A DNA stretch of 12,275 bases, from assembly GCA_030431185.1 (NCBI GenBank), contig JAUIJO010000079.1, positions 1 to 12,275 on the forward strand, written 5' to 3'. Source of the stretch: Gammaproteobacteria bacterium (GTDB lineage Bacteria; Pseudomonadota; Gammaproteobacteria; Xanthomonadales; Xanthomonadaceae). The notes under the pieces are model-generated. The model was not told where the DNA came from, made no database searches, and saw only the letters and a list, made by a program, of their open reading frames with translations. This document shows, in pieces, positions 6,488 through 12,275 of the stretch (positions within the stretch are counted from its first letter, which is position 1; each line of letters begins with the position of its first letter). Both the position numbers and the translations under genes were made by a program.

Positions 6488-6515
6488 CCACGTAGCCGGG
6501 GTAAGCGAAGCGCAC
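6488..6515. repeat. 28-base dispersed repeat, copy 1
   Basis: The block begins CCACGTAGCCGGGG and ends GCGAAGCGCAC. It is identical to 6807-6834, in the same orientation and 319 bases apart. The family (read on the other strand as GTGCGCTTCGCTTACC) is a common intergenic element in this bacterial group. Confidence 0.85.
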
Positions 6516-6622
6516 CCGCGGACCCGGCATCCGGCCAGGGGTCAAAGGCTTTCGCCCGCTGCGCGTGCAAGTCCCTTTGGTCTTGTCAGAAGGAACCAGA
6601 ACCGCGGGCTCCATCGGCCGCT

Positions 6623-6641
6623 GGTACGGCTTCGCCGTACC
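6623..6641. other. Hairpin inside the repeat-rich spacer
   Basis: GGTACGGC and GCCGTACC form an 8-bp perfect stem around a TTC loop. There is no T-run on either side. It is probably part of a dispersed repeat. Confidence 0.5.
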
Positions 6642-6763
6642 GGTCCCCTGTGCGCTTCGGCCCTGGCGGCACGGCGCCCGAACTCGCTGCGCTCAGACAA
6701 GGGCGCCTCTTCGGCCGCCACGCCCTGCGGTGCTCGGCGGCCTCAAAGTCGCAAGATCAAGAT

Positions 6764-6801
<38 letters not shown>

Positions 6802-6806
6802 TCACC

Positions 6807-6834
6807 CCACGTAGCCGGGGTAAGCGAAGCGCAC
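6807..6834. repeat. 28-base dispersed repeat, copy 2
   Basis: Identical over 28 bases to 6488-6515 and in the same orientation. The two copies bracket the hairpin and the hexamer array. Confidence 0.85.
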
Positions 6835-6911
6835 ACGGGGCAGCGATGTGGGGAATACGGCAGCCGCGGCGCACCGGCATGCGCTGCGTGGCCGCCGCTG
6901 GCGGGCCAGGC

Positions 6912-6945
6912 AAAAAAATGGGCGCGATGCAGGCATCGCGCCCAT
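6912..6945 (-). terminator. Rho-independent terminator of the porin gene
   Basis: A 13-bp perfect stem (6918-6930 with 6933-6945, 2-base nominal loop) is followed on the minus strand by an unbroken run of T. It lies 28 bases beyond the porin stop codon, so the porin is a single-gene transcript separate from pstS. Confidence 0.9.
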
Positions 6946-6973
6946 GAAAGCCTTCAGGGGGAGAGTAGAAGGA

Positions 6974-8131
6974 TTACCAGTAGAACTGCGCGCGAGCGGC
7001 GACCAGGCTCGGGTCCTCGTCGATGCCATTGCGTTCCGCGCTGACGTCGACATAGTCGAGGGCGAACTTGAAGTTGGAACGCCAGTAGTAGTTGACGCCG
7101 ACCGTCCAGGCGTCGAGCTTGCCGGGACGCGTGTCGCCATCGTTCAGGTCGAGCGTGTCGTAGCGGACGCCCAGCTGCCACATGCCGCGCGACGGGTTCG
7201 CGGGCTTGGCCGTGCCGGGGGTGCCGTCCTTGTTGCTCCAGGTCTCACCGGTGATGTTCCACATGCCGCTGAGGTAGCCACCCTGGGTCTGGTAGTCACC
7301 GCCGGGCTGGTCGGCGAAGCCGGTCTCGTAGCGGTCGATCGTGTTGATCATGTACTCGGCCTGCAGCTTGACCGGTCCGTGCACCCAGAAGCTTTCCAGC
7401 CCCAGGGTCGAGGTGCTGTCGGCATTGCGGATGTTGGTGTCGACCAGGCGGTTGGACAGCTCGGCGGCCGGCCGGCTGCGGACGCGGATCGTGTCCTGGT
7501 AGGTGTCGTTGCTGACGTAGGACGCACCCACGTTGAAGATGTTGCCTTCCTGGTTGATCGGCGCCCAGCTGCCCCGCACGCCGTAGCCCGAGCCGCGGCC
7601 GCGGCCTTCGGTGATCTCGCGGCCGTACCAGCCGCCGGTCACGTTCCAGTTGTCGGCGCGATAGCCGTAGCTGGCACCCAGGCGGCGACCCACCGAGTAC
7701 AGGCCCGTGACCACCGCCTTGGAGATGAAGTCGTTGTTCTTGGTCGAGGACAGCTCCTCCATCGAGTTGAACTGCTTGTACTGGCCGACCTGCACGAACT
7801 GTCGCTTGTCGCCGAAGCCGTACTTGATGTTGGCGTCGAGCCACTTGCCGTCGTTGGAGGCGTCGTAGCCGAGCACCCAGTCGACGTTGCCCGGCCCCTT
7901 GCCCTTGAGGACCAGCTCGGCGCGGCGCAGTTCGAAGTCGGTGTCGTCGCCGTCGCCCGGGTCCGCGTCGAGGTCGAAACCATCGCTGTCGTACCAGGCA
8001 CCGTCCGTCTGCACGAGGCCTTCGAAACTCACCTTGGAGCCGCCGATCTCGTCAATGTCGACGGCGGCGTGCGCGGCAGGCGCCAGCGAGGCGAGCAGGG
8101 CGATGGAGAGGAGGGTGGGGGAAACGTTCAT
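6974..8131 (-). CDS. oprO: OprO/OprP-type phosphate-selective outer-membrane porin
   Basis: A 385-residue outer-membrane beta-barrel. Residues 1-22 are a signal peptide with cleavage after A20-H-A22. The mature part alternates polar and hydrophobic residues in short strands with many Tyr, Trp, Asp and Gly. It ends in A-Q-F-Y-W, the C-terminal aromatic residue that marks Omp85-assembled barrels. Features such as L-R-R-A-E-L-V-L-K-G and Y-D-A-S-N-D-G-K-W fit the Porin_O_P family, which forms trimeric channels for phosphate or polyphosphate. The call is strengthened by the Pho box upstream and the pst operon downstream on the same strand. The ribosome site is weak. Selectivity for phosphate over pyrophosphate or another anion cannot be read from sequence alone. 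Confidence 0.92.
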   Translation of the reverse strand: MNVSPTLLSIALLASLAPAAHAAVDIDEIGGSKVSFEGLVQTDGAWYDSDGFDLDADPGDGDDTDFELRRAELVLKGKGPGNVDWVLGYDASNDGKWLDANIKYGFGDKRQFVQVGQYKQFNSMEELSSTKNNDFISKAVVTGLYSVGRRLGASYGYRADNWNVTGGWYGREITEGRGRGSGYGVRGSWAPINQEGNIFNVGASYVSNDTYQDTIRVRSRPAAELSNRLVDTNIRNADSTSTLGLESFWVHGPVKLQAEYMINTIDRYETGFADQPGGDYQTQGGYLSGMWNITGETWSNKDGTPGTAKPANPSRGMWQLGVRYDTLDLNDGDTRPGKLDAWTVGVNYYWRSNFKFALDYVDVSAERNGIDEDPSLVAARAQFYW

Positions 8132-8167
8132 GGCGGTGCCGTCGAAGTGGAGAAAGAATGCGCGCAG

Positions 8168-8175
8168 CCTATGTA
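8168..8175 (-). promoter_or_regulatory. Candidate -10 element of the porin promoter
   Basis: The minus strand reads TACATAGG, 6-8 bases beyond the Pho box. It is a plausible -10 for a PhoB-dependent promoter that lacks a good -35. Confidence 0.4.
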
Positions 8176-8181
8176 AAGAAA

Positions 8182-8199
8182 GTGACGAATGTATGACAG
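8182..8199 (-). promoter_or_regulatory. Pho box (PhoB site) upstream of the porin gene
   Basis: The minus strand reads CTGTCAT-ACAT-TCGTCAC, close to the PhoB consensus of two CTGTCAT-like half-sites 11 bases apart. It lies 50 bases upstream of the porin ATG. It predicts induction under phosphate starvation together with pstS. Confidence 0.75.
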
Positions 8200-8374
8200 C
8201 ACTGTCTTATTTCATCTGTTTTTCCGAAATATGTCGGCACCGTGTAAAGCGCCTTAAATCCTTTTGAATCATGGGGTTGGCGGCCATTCGTGGGAGCGGG
8301 ACCTGTGTTGCGGGGCGGCCGCGGGGGCTTCCCCGGCTGTGCAATTCCGTTACCAGGCAGATGCCGCTGTCATG

Positions 8375-8390
8375 TGTCAGTTGTCTGACA
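8375..8390. other. Small inverted repeat at the gspN stop codon
   Basis: TGTCAG-TTGT-CTGACA is a 6-bp perfect dyad that covers the gspN stop codon. There is no T-run. I see no convincing terminator in 8200-8376, although a GGGG-AA-GCCCC fold near 8325-8336 could contribute. Confidence 0.4.
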
Positions 8391-9141
8391 GACCCGGTGC
8401 CTGGCCGTCCGGTCGGGGCGACACGCTCAGCCGGTCCTGCCGTGTCATGCCTGCAGGCCCGCTCTCGAAGCCGGCCACCTGCAGCGCGAGTCGACCGGCC
8501 GGGACCTCGCTGCTGGCCGCGCTGTCGATGACGAGCGCCCCGTCGCCGTCGATCACGACGCGGGATTCGATGCGGTCGATGCCGGTGGGCAGGGGGACGG
8601 TGACGCGCAGCTCGGCCACTGCGTGCGTTCCACTGCACGCGATCGGGCCTTCGAGACGGAGCGGTCCGGTCGGGGGACCGTCCTGCGTGTCCTCCCGTCC
8701 CAGCGGCAGCTCGATGAACAGCTGCCCGCCTGCCTCGTCGCAGCGACCGTCGCGGAACACGAGGTCGGCCTGTTGCAGGCCCAACTGGAAACGCAGCGGC
8801 GTCGACGTGCCGGTGAAGGGGACCTGTCCGTTCGCATCACGCAGGCCGCGGGCGCGGCCCTGGAGGAGGGTGGCGGTGAAGGCATCGCTCTCGAGTCGCC
8901 AGTGCCGCTCCCCGAGCAGTATCGGGAGCGGCGACAGGGCCACGTCCACGGTCGTGGAGCCGGCTCCGCCCCAGGCCAGGCCGCGCAGCCGGCCGCTCCA
9001 TGCGTGGCCGCTGGCCTCGCGCAAGGCGAGCGTGGACCTGCCCTGGACCGCCGGAGCGATGAGCAGTTGCAAGGGCACCATGAACGCAAGCGCGATGGCG
9101 AAGACGAGGCCGAACAGGGCCAGCAGGCGTCGATTGCCCAT
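8377..9141 (-). CDS. gspN: Type II secretion system protein GspN
   Basis: A 254-residue protein with one N-terminal membrane segment (about 6-28) and a periplasmic domain. That domain includes W48-S-G-R-L-R-G-L-A-W, a pattern typical of GspN (T2SSN family). GspN is an accessory inner-membrane part of some type II systems; in the Xanthomonas xps system it interacts with the GspD secretin and the GspL-GspM pair. The ATG at 9141 has a very strong AAGGAG site 7 bases upstream (9149-9154), overlapping the end of gspM, with a gap of 4 bases after the gspM stop. The family is weakly conserved, so position as the last gene after J-K-L-M supports the call. No gspD follows here. Confidence 0.87.
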   Translation of the reverse strand: MGNRRLLALFGLVFAIALAFMVPLQLLIAPAVQGRSTLALREASGHAWSGRLRGLAWGGAGSTTVDVALSPLPILLGERHWRLESDAFTATLLQGRARGLRDANGQVPFTGTSTPLRFQLGLQQADLVFRDGRCDEAGGQLFIELPLGREDTQDGPPTGPLRLEGPIACSGTHAVAELRVTVPLPTGIDRIESRVVIDGDGALVIDSAASSEVPAGRLALQVAGFESGPAGMTRQDRLSVSPRPDGQAPGLSDN

Positions 9142-9145
9142 GGCG

Positions 9146-9649
9146 CTACTCCTTCCGGTCCCCGCCCGCGGCGCCGGGGTTCGCGGGCAGGTCGAAGCGG
9201 GCTGACACGCCGGACTCCCGCCGTTCGACGTGCAGCACCCCCGGGTCGACCCGGTGCACCTCGCGCAAGGCGTCCAGCCAGGCGAACAGCTGGGTGGCCG
9301 GCACCTCATCGACCTGGATGTCCAGCCGCCCCGTTTCGGAGCCGGGCGACGTGCGGATGGCGATGCCGGCCGCCCGGGCGCTTGCCCGCACGGCCTCCAG
9401 GGTGATGGTGCCGCGCGGCGCGTCGTTGCGCAGCCGTGCCAGTGCGTCGGCCTGTTGCCGCACCAGGACGACGTCCGCGGCGGCGCGGTCGTAGTCCTGC
9501 AGCGTCCGGTTCGCAAGCAGGCGCAGGGGCACCAGCATCCCGTACCAGTAGGCGAAGGCGGCGAGCATGAGGCACATGGTGCCCAGCAGCCATTGCTCGC
9601 GGCGGTCCCGCGAATGCCACCAGGCACGGATCGCCTGCACGGCGCTCAT
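9146..9649 (-). CDS. gspM: Type II secretion system protein GspM
   Basis: A 167-residue inner-membrane protein. A short cytoplasmic N-terminus rich in Arg (S13-R-D-R-R-E-Q-W) leads into one membrane helix at about 20-40. A periplasmic part follows with a predicted coiled region (about 50-75) and a ferredoxin-like domain. GspM binds GspL and helps place the ATPase and pseudopilus (family knowledge). The ATG at 9649 overlaps the gspL stop by 4 bases (ATGA), so the two are translationally coupled. Sequence conservation in this family is low; length, topology and operon order carry the call. Confidence 0.88.
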   Translation of the reverse strand: MSAVQAIRAWWHSRDRREQWLLGTMCLMLAAFAYWYGMLVPLRLLANRTLQDYDRAAADVVLVRQQADALARLRNDAPRGTITLEAVRASARAAGIAIRTSPGSETGRLDIQVDEVPATQLFAWLDALREVHRVDPGVLHVERRESGVSARFDLPANPGAAGGDRKE

Positions 9650-10794
9650 GGAGCGGTCCCTTCGGCCGCCAGGGCGATCCGGCTGGAGTACCCGCCCGGC
9701 GAGGCGCGCGAATCTTCGACCGTCATCGATATCGACTGCCCGGCCAGTTGCGCGGCGAGGGCATCGAGGTCGTCGGGACCGCCATGGGCGACGGTGGCAC
9801 CGGCGTCGCCGGCCCCGTCCATGTCCAGGCGCTCCAGGTGCAGGCCGGGCACCTGGGTGACGGCCGCGGACACGGCGGCGAGCATGGGCGCAGCGGCGGC
9901 ACCGCGGCCGGTCCCGGCATCGAGTGCCGCCTGCAGGGCGAGGGCGGGGGCCCCGGTCGGGACGTCACCGAGCACTCGTCCCGCGGTCTCCCTGGCTTCG
10001 GCCTGCAGGGACGTGGCGGCCAGCGCATGACGCGCCGCGTCCGTCGCCGTGACCAGCAACGGGGACAGCAGCAGGAGGCCCGCGAGCCAGGCCGTTCGCC
10101 GCCATGTCTCCCGGGCACCCGCCCGGTCACGGATGCGCGCGAAGCGGTGTTGGAGCAGGTCGACGGCGTTGTCCCGCAGGCCGGCGACGAATGCGTCGTC
10201 GGTGGCCTTGTCGGCGCTCGGATCATGGGAAGGGGCTTCCAACAGCGTCCGTGCGAGCTCGGGTTCGGCCGAGAACGCCAGGCGGGGGCCGCGTACCAGC
10301 CAGTGGCCCTCCCATTCCAGTGCCCGCACGTCCTCGTCGGTCGTCCCGGTGCCGGGGCGGGCGGCCGGCACCAGCATGTAGTCGGGCACGACTGCGTCGG
10401 GGACCAGTCCCATCGCCGCCGCGGCATCCAGCCAGAGCTGGAGCTCGGAGGACGCCACGACCAGTACCTGCCGCAGGGGCTCGCCGTCGCGGCGGGGCGC
10501 CAGCACGACGTGGAGTGCGTCGCCCGTGTCCGCGCTGTGGGCCTCCACCCGATGGCGCGCCACCGCGGCGGCCTGCGCTTCGCTGCGCGCGTCGATGTCC
10601 AGCCACAGGCTGCGCACGCAACTGCCGGGTATGGCCAGGACGCAATGCCCGCCCGCGGGGACGTCGGCGGGGTCGCCCGCGCGCAGGCGCTGGCGCGAGC
10701 GCACGCGACCGGTGCCGTCGATGCACAGCAGCAGGGCGTGGCCCTGCAGGGGGGAAAGCACCGCAAGATGCTTCGTCGTCGTGGTCGGCGTCAT
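9646..10794 (-). CDS. gspL: Type II secretion system protein GspL
   Basis: A 382-residue protein that recruits the GspE ATPase to the inner membrane. Residues about 8-220 form the cytoplasmic actin-like region, with the family-typical P137-D-Y-M-L-V-P block and N209-A-V-D-L-L-Q-H-R-F just before the membrane. One membrane helix lies at about 235-251, followed by a periplasmic coiled and ferredoxin-like domain that meets GspM. The ATG at 10794 overlaps the gspK stop by 4 bases (ATGA), matching the other junctions. An in-frame ATG at 10809 would add five residues and overlap gspK more deeply. The ribosome site is weak, as expected for coupled translation. Confidence 0.9.
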   Translation of the reverse strand: MTPTTTTKHLAVLSPLQGHALLLCIDGTGRVRSRQRLRAGDPADVPAGGHCVLAIPGSCVRSLWLDIDARSEAQAAAVARHRVEAHSADTGDALHVVLAPRRDGEPLRQVLVVASSELQLWLDAAAAMGLVPDAVVPDYMLVPAARPGTGTTDEDVRALEWEGHWLVRGPRLAFSAEPELARTLLEAPSHDPSADKATDDAFVAGLRDNAVDLLQHRFARIRDRAGARETWRRTAWLAGLLLLSPLLVTATDAARHALAATSLQAEARETAGRVLGDVPTGAPALALQAALDAGTGRGAAAAPMLAAVSAAVTQVPGLHLERLDMDGAGDAGATVAHGGPDDLDALAAQLAGQSISMTVEDSRASPGGYSSRIALAAEGTAP

Positions 10795-11795
10795 TCGTCG
10801 GGTGTCCATCGGCGCGCCCGCAGGACCAGGTCGCGGTCGCGCCGTTCGAGGAGCTCGCTGAGGACGACCTGGGCGTCGCCGTACTCGACCTCGGCGTGCA
10901 AGGCGAAAAAACGGGTCTTCAGTTCGGTCTGCTCGAGCACGGGATTGGGCAGCGCGGCGCCCGCCAGCAGCGGAAGGCTCCAGAACGTGGCCTGGTCGCG
11001 CCACCCCCCGGGGGGGCGGCTGGCGATGACCTGGCGGGCGCCGGCCCGGTCCAGGGCGCCCATGCTCAGCATCGACAACAGCGGCGCGTCGCTGGCGGCG
11101 AGCATGTTGATGTTGATCGGCGACAGCCCGGCATCGGGCAAGGCGCACACGAAAGGACGCAGGCGCGCATAGGTCGCCGGCGCGTAGTCGCTGATGGCAC
11201 GCAGTTCGCTCGCTTCCGCCAGCAGGGTCCCGGCGGTGCGCCTTGGCGGCCGCAGGTGGGCGTAGTGCGGGTCCTCCGCGCCCGAGGACGAGGGGACGCC
11301 ATCATCGTCGATCCAGTCGACGAGCGTGTCCGACAGCTGCAGCGACTCGGCCTCGGTGAAGTCCAGGGCGATCATCAGGGCCCGGTATTGCCGCACGCCC
11401 AGTTCGCGGCGCCGCCACTGCCCGGCGGCACCCTCGACCACGCTGTTGAGGTTGAAGCAGGTGGCCGCGTCATTGATGCGCAGCCGCAGCACGCCGCCTT
11501 CGCCCTGTTCGATGGGTACGGTCAGGTCCCGACCGTTCCATCCGCTGTCCAGGCTGTCGATGCCCGGGCTGGCCGCGCCCAACCGCGCGATCTCGCGGCG
11601 GGCGATGGCCTCCGCGCCCAGCGCGTGCCACTGCGCCTGAGTCACCGCCTGCGTGTTCCGGGTGCGACGCGTGGCGAACCGGATGTCGTCGAGCATGCCG
11701 ATGATCAGCAGGGTCATCACCGCCACGAGCAGCAGCACCGTGAGCAGTGCGACGCCCCGTTGCCCGCGTGGGGCGCGTTGGCACGCGCGGCTCAC
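10791..11795 (-). CDS. gspK: Type II secretion minor pseudopilin GspK
   Basis: A 334-residue minor pseudopilin that caps the pseudopilus tip with GspI and GspJ. The N-terminus is a short basic leader with a prepilin-peptidase site after Q12-R-G14, then a hydrophobic helix (15-34). Position +5 of the mature protein is Thr19, not Glu; lack of Glu5 is a hallmark of GspK. Family blocks follow: C113-F-N-L-N-S, D160-W-I-D-D-D-G-V-P, G172-A-E-D-P-H-Y (a calcium-binding region in known structures) and later P-I-N-I-N-M. The GTG start at 11795 is chosen because it overlaps the gspJ stop by 4 bases (GTGA) and gives a normal leader. An upstream ATG at 11912 would add 39 Arg-rich residues read inside gspJ. 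Confidence 0.95.
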   Translation of the reverse strand: MSRACQRAPRGQRGVALLTVLLLVAVMTLLIIGMLDDIRFATRRTRNTQAVTQAQWHALGAEAIARREIARLGAASPGIDSLDSGWNGRDLTVPIEQGEGGVLRLRINDAATCFNLNSVVEGAAGQWRRRELGVRQYRALMIALDFTEAESLQLSDTLVDWIDDDGVPSSSGAEDPHYAHLRPPRRTAGTLLAEASELRAISDYAPATYARLRPFVCALPDAGLSPININMLAASDAPLLSMLSMGALDRAGARQVIASRPPGGWRDQATFWSLPLLAGAALPNPVLEQTELKTRFFALHAEVEYGDAQVVLSELLERRDRDLVLRARRWTPDE

Positions 11796-12275
11796 GCGCC
11801 CCCCGCCGGCAGCATGAACAGCTGCTCGATCTGGCCCAGCCCCGCGATGTCCAGCCGCAGCGCGATCGCTTCCGGCAAGGCGTCGCCGCCTCCCGGCCAT
11901 CCGCTCAGCCACTCGCCGCGATAGCGATAGCGCAGTGTCGCCGAACGCACCCCGTCGAGCAGGACCTGTGGCGAATCCGTACGGCTTCCGTCGAGCGCGG
12001 GCCGGGTGCTGCGCTCGAGCTTCGCATCGACCAGACGGTACTCGACGTACTGCAGCGACGCGCGTGGCTCGCCATCGGGATTGCTCCAGCCCCGACGCAC
12101 CAGGCCCAGCAGGACGGGCGCACCGGCTTGTCCGCCGACGAATGCGCGTCGGGCGGGCTGGCCGCCCAGGTCGCGGGTACGGCGCGTCGCCGCCTGGCCC
12201 AGGTCGGCACGCAGCAGGGCACGCGCGCGCTGGAACTCCGCCATGGCCGCCATGTGTTCGCGCACCACGCCCTGG
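11792..12275 (-). CDS. gspJ: Type II secretion minor pseudopilin GspJ (partial, N-terminus off the window)
   Basis: The C-terminal 161 residues are present; the N-terminal leader and helix lie beyond the right edge. The visible part begins in the long helix (R-E-H-M-A-A-M-A-E-F-Q-R-A-R-A-L-L-R-A-D-L) and continues into the beta domain with L-Q-Y-V-E-Y-R-L-V, L-L-D-G-V-R-S-A-T-L-R-Y-R-Y and W-L-S-G-W-P. This order is typical of GspJ (T2SSJ). It forms the pseudopilus tip with GspI and GspK. It shares its last four bases with the gspK GTG start. The remaining upstream gsp genes presumably lie just outside. Confidence 0.9.
   Translation of the reverse strand, partial: QGVVREHMAAMAEFQRARALLRADLGQAATRRTRDLGGQPARRAFVGGQAGAPVLLGLVRRGWSNPDGEPRASLQYVEYRLVDAKLERSTRPALDGSRTDSPQVLLDGVRSATLRYRYRGEWLSGWPGGGDALPEAIALRLDIAGLGQIEQLFMLPAGGA

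Noticed and set aside
6848..8176. A 442-codon plus-strand frame opposite the porin.
   Set aside because: The minus frame has a signal peptide, a beta-barrel pattern, a C-terminal aromatic residue, a Pho box and a terminator; the plus frame has none of these.
10104..11924. A 606-codon plus-strand frame.
   Set aside because: It is antisense to gspL and gspK, Arg/Pro-rich, with no recognisable domain.

Overview
The window is high-GC DNA (by eye well above 60%). Its gene content and intergenic repeats fit a gammaproteobacterium of the Xanthomonadaceae/Lysobacteraceae, such as Lysobacter, Luteimonas or a relative. The evidence is a GspJ-K-L-M-N operon end of the xps type, an OprO/OprP-type porin beside a pstS-pstC-pstA-pstB-phoU operon, and repeat families common between genes in this group. 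I support twelve protein genes. All lie on the minus strand, so transcription runs from high to low coordinates. The two outer genes (gspJ and hvfB) are cut by the window edges.

Right part (12275 down to 8377): the end of a type II secretion operon, gspJ (partial), gspK, gspL, gspM, gspN. The first three junctions are 4-base stop/start overlaps and the last is a 4-base gap, so the genes are almost certainly co-translated. gspK starts with GTG. No gspD follows gspN here.

Middle (8376 down to 1439): a phosphate-acquisition block. An outer-membrane OprO/OprP-type porin has a near-consensus Pho box upstream and a strong intrinsic terminator downstream. A repeat-rich spacer of about 0.6 kb follows, then a second Pho box made of two TGTAACA half-sites 11 bases apart. 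Next come pstS (lipoprotein phosphate receptor), pstC and pstA (permease), pstB (ATPase) and phoU (regulator), ending at an intrinsic terminator. A REP-like pair and a strong hairpin sit between pstS and pstC, the usual place for raising receptor levels above transporter levels. Phosphate would cross the outer membrane through the porin, be caught by PstS and be pumped in by PstCAB, with PhoU signalling to PhoR/PhoB (family knowledge; phoR and phoB are not in the window).

Left part (1174 down to 1): the start of an HvfA/bufferin-type metallophore RiPP operon, preceded by a good ECF sigma-factor promoter candidate. The precursor, here called HvfA, carries paired EGKCG motifs at both ends and two canonical EF-hand calcium loops in the middle. 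The next gene encodes the DUF692 multi-iron enzyme (HvfB/BufB) expected to modify the cysteines. The EF-hand/EGKCG combination is the most interesting system in the window. The partner gene hvfC should lie just beyond the left edge.
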